The notes below the pieces were generated by a model that was not told the origin of the DNA, ran no database searches, and was given only the letters and a program-made list of their open reading frames with translations. This document shows positions 33,175 through 43,270 of a stretch of 64,000 bases of DNA, piece by piece. Each line of letters begins with the position of its first letter. Within the stretch, counting starts at the first letter, position 1. Origin of the DNA: Clitoria ternatea (Eukaryota > Streptophyta > Magnoliopsida > Fabales > Fabaceae); contig CM075675.1 of the NCBI GenBank assembly GCA_037962975.1, forward strand, positions 102,477,718 to 102,541,717. The letters run 5' to 3'. The position numbers and the translations under genes are program-made.

Positions 33175-33580
33175 TAATGGTAATGTATTAGAGGCATGTT
33201 CTAAACAGGAGAGTGAGAGAAAGTTAATTTTGGATGCATGGGCTCAATTATTTAAATGCATGCATTTGACAGGTACATATAAAGAGAAATTGCTCCTTAT
33301 CTTAAATGAAGCTTCTGGCATTGAAATGAAGTTAACTAAAGTGAAATTGTTCCAACAAAGTTAGATGAGTTAGAATTGTATACTGCCTACAACATACCAA
33401 AAAAAGTTGAAATTTTCCCTCCTGAACCTTCAAATACCAAAGGATCTGGAAGACGAATTAAGGGGAAGGAAAAGGCAATGGAACAACAACAAAAGAAAGC
33501 AAGACTTTGTAAATCTTGTCAATAATATGCAAATCATGATAATCAGAATTGTCTGACAAAATCTTCTACTCTTTTGGTAA
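33175..33580 (+). pseudogene. FAR1-RELATED / MULE-transposase-derived C-terminal fragment
   Basis: The frame reads CSKQESERKLILDAWAQLFK..., KCMHLTGTYKEKLLLILNEA, then after a frameshift near 33340 continues as KLDELELYTAYNIPKKVEIF, KGSGRRIKGKEKAMEQQQKK and ARLCKSCQ, a TAA, and YANHDNQNC. The KGSGRRIKG...CxxC...HDxxxC ending is characteristic of the zinc-knuckle tail of FAR1/FHY3-related proteins, which descend from MULE transposases. The N-terminal FAR1 and MULE domains are missing. It lies directly after the broken copia element, so the junction is a rearrangement. Confidence 0.75.
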
Positions 33581-35430
33581 GAAATTTTATTTTGTGCCTT
33601 TTGAATTTTTTAATATAGAATATATTTTATATTATTATGATAAGATTTTTATTAATGTTATAATTTTTTTACAGTAACAATATATGAGGAAACAAAAGTC
33701 AAGAAAAGAAGATGGTCTCTAATTCAATAAAGTTAAGATGTGTTGATGCTTCTAGCGATTTCAAATTTAGGATGTGAAGAATTAATAGCATTTTAAATTT
33801 TTTTTGTTTTACTTGATTTTATATTTCAACCGAAGCATGTCTACTTTTAGTTTATAATGAGGGCTTCATAATAAGATAATTGGTATGGTATGATAACACA
33901 AATATACATTAGATTTGCTATCCAAAAACATGATAAATTCAAATTGACATCTCTAGAAATTTTTCTCTTCCCTTGAGAACCGATGCATTTGATTCACATT
34001 ATTCTAAAAAATCATTGCTTATTCTTAATAATCTTATATATAAGACAACAGTATTAACAAAATGTTATAGGGAACTTTTCAACAAAATGAGCAAATGTTT
34101 CAATTCATAACTACCAACAATTTGAATGCTTATTTTTACTATTTCTCCTTTAAGAACATAAAGGCACTTGTAATCTTTCTTCCATTGAGAAAGCATGAGT
34201 CTTCACTTCTTCTAAACTACAAGATAATACTTGAGGACATTGACTTATGACATAACCCATCCAATCCTTCCCGACTCCATTGGACTCCGAATACAGAACA
34301 ATCTCATCCAGCTTCCGATGGCTGCACTACAATATATTATTCTCTCTAGCATTCAACATCACAGCTCCAAGAAACTCCTTTTTCATATTACCAACTTCAA
34401 CCACTCAATGAAATCCCTTATGGACTCAAGTTTTCCTCTTGCCATCAAAATGAGCTTTGTTATATGAGGATACGACGCTGCATTATGCTTCAATCATTTA
34501 CAGAGACACACAAACAATCAAACTCAAATACAAGCATTCAAATTTTGAAACTGAAATTCCACACAAATAGATAACACATAAAAAATAACCAATTAAGGAT
34601 GAAATCAACAACCATCACACTAAACACATATACTAGTTTCATACAAACAATAAAACAAACAACTTACAAGCATCATCAAAGGTTAATTATTAATCTTTTA
34701 CCTTATTAGTGGCACAACTTGAGAGTCATCAATGACACTTTTAGCGCGTAAATTGAAAGTGGAGTAGGAATATTGAGGCAATTTTTTCAAGTTAGCAGCT
34801 TCGATCAGATATAATCAAGCGTACGCATCACTATCTCTATCTCTTCCTTATCGTGTTTATCATCAGTTTCAGCACTTGACTGAAACAGAGTGCGAACAGG
34901 AGGAAGTGAAGACCCCGCGTTTGAGTTGCCAAGGGATTGGGCATAGATAGAGCCAAGGAACTGAGGGGTCCTTTTCTAGTTTAGGGAAAGCTCCAAAATC
35001 TTAACATTTTCTTCGTAGGGAATTAGGTCTTGAAAGTGATTGGGTTTGGGATTTTGAATCTCGTCCTTCTGGGAAAGGTGGTGAAGGAGAAAATATATGG
35101 ATTTAGAATTGTGTTTACGGGTAATGGCTTGTTGGTCGTTTAGGACATTTGGTGACTTTTGGCACTTGACAATGGTGGGTGTTATTGGGTTGGTGCAAAA
35201 TGGGGCAGGGGAGGAGCAAGGAAGGTGAAAGCATTGATATGTTAATAGAGGGATCAATTTTATGTTATTGGGTTAGTGCAGAATCAGAGAGAGGAAGGGC
35301 AACAAAGGTGAAAGCACCAATTTGTTAATAAGGGGATTAATTTTACAATCAGCGAAGAAAGGAAAACATGGAAGACACGTGAGGGTTTTTGTTGTTTAAT
35401 TTAATCTTGACTCTTTATTTTAATCTATTG
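33581..35430. other. Unassigned DNA with a short tandem duplication
   Basis: No gene is recognised. A minus-strand frame at 34976-35257 (93 codons, start MIPLLTYQCF) and a plus-strand frame at 34231-34467 have no known motifs. An imperfect direct duplication of about 85 bases lies at 35176-35350: both copies contain GTTATTGGGTT, GGTGAAAGCA and TTTGTTAATA/TATGTTAATA followed by GGGATTAATTTTA or GGGATCAATTTTA. Confidence 0.45.
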
Positions 35431-35435
35431 GCTCA

Positions 35436-36191
35436 TGATCGGTCCTGCACCGGGGTCAAGAGATCCGGTGTCGAGCCAGCCACAGAAGTTGAAGATTGTT
35501 TGAGGTTGAAGACCGGTTCTGCGAGTATCCGGAGTCCCAATATGGAATGAGTGGTCTTGGCGTCCTAAAGGTCCCTCACACCGACCTCACGCGTTGGTGT
35601 GGGCGAAAGGTGGTGTCACATGCGAAGATTCTCCGACGCTCAAGTCAGTAATATATTCCAAGTGTGGAATGTAAATAATCACTCTATGGGATCAGATAGA
35701 TGCATTCAGGAGAGAAGAACCAGAGTTGGGACCAGCCCCTTTCCAGTAAACTGAAGTGAGTTCTTATACCTGATTGACTCGATATACGAGGACCTGATAG
35801 TGGGGAACCACCAACCTCCATTAAGCAAGTATATTATTGTTTATTGTGCACTCACCAACATGATTGAGGCAAGTGGCTATTTTATATTGAGCGTAGAGAT
35901 AATATGGCTAGTTTTAGGGAACAAGTTGATCATTCCCAGGAGCAGATTATGGCTCGTAGTGTGGGAAATGGAATCATTATCTTTGTCCCTGTAGCAATGC
36001 CTATTGTCTTCTGTTAGGTGACATGTATATTATCCGGTGTGCATGGTGTTATCCTGGACAACCGGTATAGGGAGAATGCCTGATATAGAATTAAAGTCCG
36101 AATGTATACCGATGACACCGATTATTCATTGGAGAACGGTCCAGACGTTGAAATATCTTATAGAATGGATACCGGTATCTAGTCCGGATCA
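35436..36191 (-). repeat. 3' LTR of the gag-only element
   Basis: 756 bases, nearly identical to 40820-41575. Visible differences are single bases (for example GATCCGGTG against GATCTGGTG). On the minus strand the purine-rich AGCTAGGGGACATA just inside its start (36192-36206) is the likely polypurine tract. Confidence 0.93.
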
Positions 36192-36919
36192 TATGTCCCC
36201 TAGCTTGTGTGAGGGACTGTAAGTTGCTCTCATAAGCTATACAACTTGCGAGAGGTCTGGATGCCGGTATACTTATACAGAAAATATTTATCTACATGTG
36301 TATTGTTCGGTATTATTTCGTTATGTGGAGCCGTTCTACGAACGAATTCCATGGAGGGAAGTCAGTCGCAGTGGTTGTTGTGAGGGTATTGTTCTGAGCT
36401 TAGGGAACTGCAAAAATACTTCAACCAGGTGTTTGTATTAGGATTTACATCATCAATTCACAGAGTTGGTAATTGAGATTATCCGTTCTGGAAGAAGTGT
36501 TCCTTCAAATGAAGAAGGATAATTATGTCTTGGTAAGACAATACCTCAACTGTAAAGATGATGGTTGGGCCTTCCATCATAAGAATGACGATGGGAATTG
36601 TCCTCGCCAGGAGTTACATCATCAAATCACAGAAGAGGTGATTGAGATCATCCATCCTGGGGGAATATATCTCAATCGTAAGAGTACGGATTGAGCCTTC
36701 AACCTGCAGGAAAAGGTCTTTATTATCTGGGGTTCAATGTGGCCTTATAGAAGAACCAGCTTACTGCACTCAGGCCTTCATCGGCGTTGGATTTTACCCA
36801 TTCACCTTACTTAGAGTTCGGTTTTAATCCTACCCTCCAAGCCTTCAATGGTGTTCGGTTTAATCCTATTAACCGTACTCGAAGTTTGGTTTAGCCCTAT
36901 AATCTGAGTCTTCATTCGG

Positions 36920-37140
36920 GTGGGAAGTTTCTGAGTGCAACTTTCCCGAGTGGGGTGCCTCCGAGTGTGAAACTTCCGCGTGGGATGGCACCGAGTGAGA
37001 CATTTCTAAGTGGGATTGCACCGAGTGAGACATTTCCGATTCCCGCGTGGTATGGCACCGAGTGAGACATACTGAGTGAGACATTTCCGATTCTCACGTG
37101 GTATGGCACCGAGTGAAGCATTTCCGAGTGGGTCATTTCC
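36920..37140. repeat. Degenerate CGAGTGAGACATTTCC repeats in the gag-only element
   Basis: At least seven variants of CCGAGTGAGACATTTC(C/T) plus CGTGGGATGGCA or CGTGGTATGGCA occur in about 220 bases. One 50-base module (CGATTC, CGTGGTATGGCACCGAGTGA) is directly repeated. Frames through the region are rich in Ser, His and Pro because of the repeats and are not genes. Confidence 0.8.
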
Positions 37141-37479
37141 AGGGGAAGTACTTCTGGACAGAGAAAGGCTTTGACTTTGAATGAGTACATTTTGGGTAGA
37201 GATATTCCCGAGTGAATAATTTGAGTCTGACTTCGAATTTGAAGTGTTTCCGAGTGAAGAGATCCCGGAGGAAGTACTTCTGAGCGAATTCAATAATGAG
37301 GATGACGATTGATTCTTCTTCAATCGTTCGGCCAAACCTACTAGTCATGATTGGAGTTCGGTTCAATCCTACAATCCATTTCCTGAGGTTCGGTAAAATC
37401 ATGCAACTCAAGTCTTCAGCGGTGTTTGGTTTAATCCTACTAACCGTACCCAAAGTTTGGTTTAATCTTACAATTTGGG

Positions 37480-37745
37480 TTTCGACGCGACCAGGACTAA
37501 TCCTGAACCTATTGCGCCCGTTATTCGGGGTTCAGCGTGGTCTTGAAGAAGAACCAACTTACTGCGCCCAAGCCTTCACCGACGTTCGGCCAAACCGACT
37601 AGTCGTACTCGGAGTTCGATTTAATCCTACAATCCGAGCCTTTGACACGGGGTTCAGATCAGGGCTAATCCTGAACCTACTGCGCCCGTTACTCGGGGTT
37701 CAGCGTGGTCTTGAAGAAGGACCAGCTTACTGCACCCAAGCCTTC
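37480..37745. repeat. About 190-bp direct repeat in the gag-only element
   Basis: The block GGACTAATCCTGAACCTA ... CGGGGTTCAGCGTGGTCTTG ... CAAGCCTTCACCGA occurs at about 37493-37580 and again at about 37665-37748, with related stretches near 36730-36790 and 38870-38930. It shows repeated internal duplication of the non-coding part of the element. Confidence 0.75.
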
Positions 37746-37750
37746 ACCGA

Positions 37751-38803
37751 TGTTGGATTTTACCCATTCACCGTTCTTCTCAATCGGTGTTGGATTTTAC
37801 CCATTCACCGTTTTCTCAATCGGTGTTGGATTTTACCCATTCATCGTTCTTCTCAATCGGTGTTGGATTTTACCCATTCACCGTTTTCTCAATCGGTGTT
37901 GGATTTTACCCATTCACCGTTCTTCTCAATCGGTGTTGGATTTTACCCATTCACCGTTCTTCTCAATCGATGTTGGATTTTACCCATTCACCGTTCTTCT
38001 TAATCGGTGTTGGATTTTACCCATTCACCGTTTTCTCAATCGGTGTTGGATTTTACCCATTCACCGTTCTTCTCAATCGGTGTTGGATTTTACCCATTCA
38101 CCGTTCTTCTTAATCGGTGTTGGATTTTACCTATTCACCGTTTTCTCAATCGGTGTTGGATTTTACTCATTCACCGTTCTTCTTAATCGGTGTTGGATTT
38201 TACCTATTCACCATTTTCTCAATCGGTGTTGGATTTTACCCATTCACCGTTCTTCTCAATCGGTGTTGGATTTTACCCATTCACCAATTTCCAATCGGTG
38301 TTGGATTTTACCCATTCACCGTTCTTTTCAATTGGTGTTGGATTTTACCCATTCACCGTTCTTCTCAATCGGTGTTGGATTTTACCCATTCACCGTTCTT
38401 CTCAATCGGTGTTGGATTTTACCCATTCATCGTTCTTCTCAATTGGTGTTGGATTTTACCCATTCACCGTTTTCTCAATCGGTGTTGGATTTTACCCATT
38501 CACCGTTCTTCTCAATCGGCGTTGGATTTTACCCATTCACTGTTCTTCTCAATCGGTGTTGGATTTTATCCATTCACCGTTCTTCTCAATTGGTGTTGGA
38601 TTTTACCCATTCACCGTTCTTCTCAATCGGTGTTGGATTTTACCCATTCACAGTTCTTCTCAACCGGTGTTGGATTTTACCCATTCACCGTTCTTCTCAA
38701 TCGGTGTTGGATTTTACCCATTCACCGTTTTCTCAATCGGTGTTGGATTTTACCCATTCACCGTTCTTCTCAATTGGTGTTGGATTTTACCCATTTACCA
38801 TCC
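37751..38803. repeat. 29-unit minisatellite of 36/37 bp in the gag-only element
   Basis: I count 29 copies of TGTTGGATTTTACCCATTCA followed by CCGTTCTTCTCAATCGG (37 bases) or CCGTTTTCTCAATCGG (36 bases). A lone extra unit sits at 36784-36810. Because 37 is one more than a multiple of three, the reading frame rotates each unit. This creates long stop-free frames in all three plus-strand phases, the longest 371 codons, alternating VGFYPFTV, RCWILPIH and VLDFTHSP peptides. These are artefacts of the repeat, not evidence of a protein. Units differ by only one to three bases, so the expansion is recent. Confidence 0.95.
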
Positions 38804-39186
38804 CTGAGGTTCAGTTTTAATCTTACCCCTCAGGCCTTCAAGCGGCCGTTCGGTTTTATCCTACTAGCCGCACTTGGGGTTCAACTTGGCCTTAGAAAGG
38901 AACCAGCTTACTACGCCCAAGCCTTCAAATTATGGTTCACCCCTTTGTACCTTCGAAGAGGTTCATCACTAACAACAGATGCGTTGTTAGGATCATCCAT
39001 CTTGAAAGTATCTTGTCACAACAGTGTTGTGCATCGAATAAAATCATAAAGACAATGGGTGAACATATAGAATATTTTATTAATTATGAATTACAAAAGA
39101 GAGACAGAGCTGAGTTGGGATCATGCCTCATTAGACCTTCTTGGTGATACCCAAGCAAGGAGAATGAGTACATATCGTCTTACCAA

Positions 39187-40752
39187 CTAGCTATAATAGC
39201 GAAAGGCGTTTTTGGCTTTGATGGCCTGATCTCTAATCAATGACCTCTCGACGGCCCTGATGTTATTGTTGGGGCATAACATTTTACTGTGCAGGCTCAC
39301 CAACCAGAACTCCCTTTTATTTTTCAGAAGCAGTAAATCTTCTGATCGGAGTGGGATGATCATCATCGCCTTCCTCGTAATCCCTCCCCCTTTTCTCAAT
39401 CCGGTCCGGTTCATCAAAAGACCTTTCTTTGAAAAGGTACTGTTTGAGCTTACCCTCTCGGATCAGGGTCTCGATAGTATTTTTCAAGGCTTGACATCCG
39501 TTTGTCGAGTGGCCCTTTTGATTATGGAATTCGCAGTATTTCCTAGGGTCACCATGTTTGCGAAGCTGGGGTGGCTTCCTGACCCCATATACACTAAGCG
39601 TTGGCTATCCGATCTCTCTCAGAATCTGTGACCGCTTAGAATTTAACGGAGCATAATTGCTAAATACATTTACCCGTTCTTCCTGACTCAGAGGTACAGG
39701 ATTATCGAAGACGCTGTTACAGAGTGGTCTCTCCTTGCGTTCCGATCTGGGCTTATCCTTATCTCTCCGTTGTTATTGATATGGCATTGGGGATTTCCCT
39801 TTCGCCGTTGTTGCTTCCAAGTGCATTTCAATGCCCATATACTTGGATGCTTTCCTCCTGAATTCTTCAAAATTCGCTGGAGGATTTTTCGCCAACGACA
39901 GGGCGAAAGCAAAGTTCGGTTGCAAGGCCTCTATCACGATGTGCAACTGTAGTGCCTCTGCCAAGTTTAGAATAGCGGCGGCTTCCTTGTAAAACCTCTT
40001 CAAGAAGTCCTTGAGAGTTTCACATTCCCCTACCTAATCTGGGCCAAGGTATGAGATGTCCTGGGAATATCTCTGGAAATGACAAAGTGGTCCACAAACA
40101 CTGTTGCCATTTCTTCCCATGAGTTGATGGAACCTGATGGTAGCCCCTTGAACCAACTAAGGGCATCATCAACAAGAGTCCGAGGGAACATCCTGCACAT
40201 GACATCCTCATCTGCCTCTAGGTACATGGCTTCAAATACGTAAGCATCAAGATGCTTAGTAAGATCAGTTTCACCACTGTATTTTTCAATAGAGAGTGGT
40301 CGAGTAGTCTGCAGGTGCTTAGGGATATGTACGCTCATAAGTCTCCTTGAAAAAGGAACTGTGAGCGTGTAAGTTACCAGAGAGGCTGTCATCAGCTCTC
40401 TCTTCCCTTTAGCGACTCTCTCATCAGAATCGTGGATCTGTTCCTTCCCTTCAAACGTAGGGATGTTTGAATACTGGGGGGTTGTGGATTTTTCTCCCTC
40501 GGTTGTATGATGTGTCCCCTTGGTTTGAGACATGGCTCTCTCCTCCACGCTCTTTCTTTCACGTTTCAATTCCATCAGTTCCTCCATCAACTTTCGTATC
40601 ATCTCATCTCTGGGATCGGGTGCAGACACTTGCACCATTCTCCGTGAACTCCCCACAGGTGATTCAAAAACCAAGCATCTGTTCACTGGTTGTTATTGGG
40701 CAGTGATGTCTTCCACATGCCCATCTGGTAGGTTTCTCCCATTACCTTCCAT
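39187..40752 (-). pseudogene. Gag of the non-autonomous element, broken
   Basis: The minus-strand ATG at 40752 opens MEGNGRNLPDGHVEDI and meets TAA about 20 codons later. The frame resumes as VNRCLVFESPVGSSRRMVQV, followed by a charged coiled-coil-like segment (IRKLMEELMELKRERKSVEE). The Retrotrans_gag core follows, including YSGETDLTKHLDAYVFEAMY and ALSWFKGLPSGSINSWEEMA. A TAG and a one-base deletion near 40030 break it just after TLAQIR; the next frame continues FLKRFYKEAAAILNLAEALQ. Near 39540 the knuckle KYCEFHNQKGHSTNGC appears, then TLIREGKLKQYLF. Gag normally packages the RNA into particles. The MEE...PDGHVED start matches the gag of the element at 52334. Confidence 0.9.
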
Positions 40753-40797
40753 GATAGGAGACAAGACTCTAGGAACAAGAGGTAGGAATAACTTTAG

Positions 40798-40819
40798 CGT
40801 GTCCCATCGGGCGTGCCAA
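40798..40819 (-). other. Primer-binding site of the gag-only element
   Basis: Directly inside the 5' LTR the minus strand reads TTGGCACGCCCGATGGGACA. This has the TTGGC(A/G)C start and position expected for a Tat-type tRNA primer site. I cannot name the tRNA without a database comparison. The element at 51630 has TTGACATGCCTAGTGGGAC at the same place, so the site is conserved in the family. Confidence 0.65.
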
Positions 40820-41575
40820 TGATCGGTCCTGCACCGGGGTCAAGAGATCTGGTGTCAGGCCAGCCACAGAAGTTGAAGATTGTTTGAGGTTGAAGACCGG
40901 TTCTGTGAGTATCCGGAGTCCCAATATAGAATAAGTGGTCTTGGCGTCCTAGATGTCCTTCACACCGACCTCACGCGTTGGTGTGGGCGAAAGGTGGTGT
41001 CACCTGCGAAGATTCTTCGACGCTCAAGTCAGTAATATATTCCAAGTATGGAATGTAAATGATCACTCTATGGGATCAGATAGATGCATTTGGGAGAGAA
41101 GAACCAGAGTTGGGACCAGCCCCTTTCCAGTAAACTGAAGTGAGTTCTTATACTTGATTGGCTCGATATACGAGGACCTGATAGTGGGGAACCACCAACC
41201 TCCATTAAGCAAGTATATTATTATTTATTGCGCACTCACCAACATGATTGAGGCAAATGACTATTTTATATTGAGCGTAGAGATAATAAGGCTAGTTTTA
41301 AGGAACAAGTTGATCATTCCCAGGAGCAGATTATGGCTCGTAGTGTGGGAAATGGAATCATTATCTTTGTCCCTGTAGCAATGCCCATTGTCTTCTGTTG
41401 GGTGACATGTATATTATCCGGTGTGCATGGTGTTATCTTGGATAACCGGTATAGGGAGAATGCCTGATACGGAATTAAAGTCCGAATGTATACCGATGAC
41501 ACCGGTTATTCGTTGGAGAACGGCCAAGACGTTGAAATATCTTATAGATTGGATACCGGTATCTAGTCCGGATCA
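40820..41575 (-). repeat. 5' LTR of the gag-only element
   Basis: This is the partner of 35436-36191, equal in length. It begins TGATCGG and ends GGATCA on the plus strand and lies next to the primer site and gag, which fixes the element's orientation as minus. Confidence 0.93.
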
Positions 41576-41580
41576 GCTCA

Positions 41581-41626
41581 CATTAAACCCTCTTACTCTA
41601 AGGGGTCTTTTCTCATATGATATGCC

Positions 41627-41670
<44 letters not shown>

Positions 41671-42444
41671 GTATGAAATTCCAAGAAAGAAACGATAGGA
41701 AATTTTTAACTAGTATTAAAAAATCAAAATGACATCTAAAAAGTCAAGAAAAAAGAAAGGAAAACAAAAGAAAATGAGCCTGGATATTATTTTAAAAACC
41801 CTAGATGTGTCACTGACTTTGTGTGTTAGGCAATCGACAAATCCATCACAGCTAAACACATAACTTGGTCTACTTGACAAAGCCATGTGACACACATATA
41901 GAAGAGGATTTTTACTTCAAGCAGAAAGCGGTTTGAACATGGTGGGTGAAAGGTAATTGTAGGTGTGTGGTGGTTGCAAGTCTTTACAGCGGAGGGAGCA
42001 TGGCGTGCTCACAATTGTAAAAGTCGAGAATTAGTGAAAAGATTTGTTTTTGTTGTCGCACGTTGTTGTCTCCTTTGTCCTTGCCAGTACCTCTTTTATC
42101 ATCATTGGCTCATTTATCTTCCCAGACTCTAGAAAACCAGACTGGTGGCAATTAGCTTGAGGATAAGGGAATGCGACCCATAAGACATAAGGGAGGTAGA
42201 GAATGAAATGGAATAGGAAAGCAGCATTCCCCATGACCATTATTGCATGATCACCCACTTGTCTTTTTCTAAACCCAATTCCCATTTACTTTCTTCAACA
42301 AAAAAATCAGCACGAGGACGCATATTCACCAAGATCATTTGAAGGGAACTTTAATTTTTGGTGTTCCTATGAAGGGAATTGGTTACACACTTAAGTGTGT
42401 CTTTTAGTTGGGCTTAGGTAAACCCATTAACAAATATGCTATGT
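41581..42444. other. Unassigned DNA with an (AT)n microsatellite
   Basis: An uninterrupted run of about 19-20 AT/TA units lies at 41629-41667. The rest, including the minus-strand frame at 42031-42285, shows no recognised domain. Confidence 0.6.
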
Positions 42445-42618
42445 GATGAGGACATGGCTAAGGAGGACCCTAACTTGGTCCTAGATAAGGGATTGTAGAG
42501 CTTCAAAGGACCTTTAACAAGGTCAAGAACCAAAAAGGCCAAGGACATCACACAGAAAGCCCTAACTGCCTTTCTTATCACCATGCATGGGCCTAAGCCC
42601 AATGATTCTCACTTGTAG
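42445..42618 (+). pseudogene. Tail of a retrotransposon polyprotein (GPLTRSRTKK motif)
   Basis: One frame reads DEDMAKEDPNLVLDKGL, a TAG, then SFKGPLTRSRTKKAKDITQK and a short end to the TAG at 42616-42618. The GP(L/I/M)TRSRxK motif is the usual C-terminal ending of legume Ty3/gypsy polyproteins. One internal stop shows decay. An LTR-like stretch follows, as expected. Confidence 0.7.
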
Positions 42619-42639
42619 ACCTTTTCCATGTTTACTTGT

Positions 42640-43270
42640 ACTATTTTAGAAAATCAAGTCTTTAAATGTATAATTATGTTCTGTATATTTTAGGGTTAGG
42701 TTTTAAACTTTACAAGGTCATAAGGTCACTTTTGGGTCTTGTATTTCATTTTGGGCCTTGTATTTCATTTTGGGCCTTGTATTTGGTCACCTTTCCCTAG
42801 TTTAGTTAATTTGGGCCTTAGGATTAGTCAAAGCCCAATACATAGTCAAATTCCATATGCCTATATAAGCCCTTCACTTTATTGTAAATACACCTTAAAA
42901 TTTTAATACACTTGAAGTGATTTTTGTGAGAAAGTGTGAGCATTCCCTTTCTTCTCCTTTAGGCTAGATTTCCTTAGTCTAAAGCAAACTCTTATCCATT
43001 GGCTCCATCCTTCATTAGTGGTGAGATCTAGAGGCTTATCCTCCATTGGTGGCACCTCACCAAGTTTATTTTACCCCTACACACATTCCTTCATCCTTCC
43101 TTACATCCTTTCCTTCCTCCTTATATAGCTTAGTTTCCTTCCATCCTTCACTTTGTGTCATTTCGGTTTTCCCCCAAATAATAAAGCTTCTGCGTGCATT
43201 GTAATCAAAGAAGAGAAAGTAAATTAAAGAGGAGAGGAGAAAAGACTAGATCCATCATCCTTTCATGTAG
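42640..43270 (+). mobile_element. LTR-like region after the polyprotein tail
   Basis: It contains three direct copies of TTTTGGG(C/T)CTTGTATTTCA (42733-42786), a TATATAAGCCC promoter-like site near 42862, and a pyrimidine-rich leader (TTCCTTCATCCTTCC). The order polyprotein tail, then promoter-bearing repeat, suggests a 3' LTR, but borders and target duplication were not found. Confidence 0.5.

Larger units (their letters stand above)
35436..41575 (-). mobile_element. Complete 6.14-kb gag-only LTR retrotransposon, TSD GCTCA
   Basis: Two LTRs of 756 bases each bound the element (35436-36191 and 40820-41575), both starting TGATCGGTCC and ending GTCCGGATCA. Perfect 5-base direct repeats GCTCA lie outside at 35431-35435 and 41576-41580. 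Gag is read on the minus strand from the higher-coordinate LTR. There is no protease, reverse transcriptase, RNase H or integrase; the remaining roughly 3 kb is tandem-repeat DNA. This is the structure of a non-autonomous element that depends on enzymes from relatives. The gag type (Retrotrans_gag with a CxxHxxxxGHxxxxC knuckle) and the primer-site sequence suggest a Ty3/gypsy Tat-lineage relative. Confidence 0.92.

Noticed and set aside
34976..35257. 93-codon minus-strand frame near a tandem duplication
   Set aside because: Composition is not clearly protein-like and no family is recognised; kept only as part of an unassigned interval.
37751..38803. CRISPR-like array of 36/37-base repeats
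   Set aside because: There are no unique spacers: repeats are head to tail with no intervening variable sequence, and the context is a plant retrotransposon.
37705..38820. 371-codon plus-strand open frame with FYPFTV and WILPIH repeats
   Set aside because: It is created by the 36/37-base minisatellite. Overlapping long frames occur in all three phases, and the true coding strand of the element (gag) is the minus strand.
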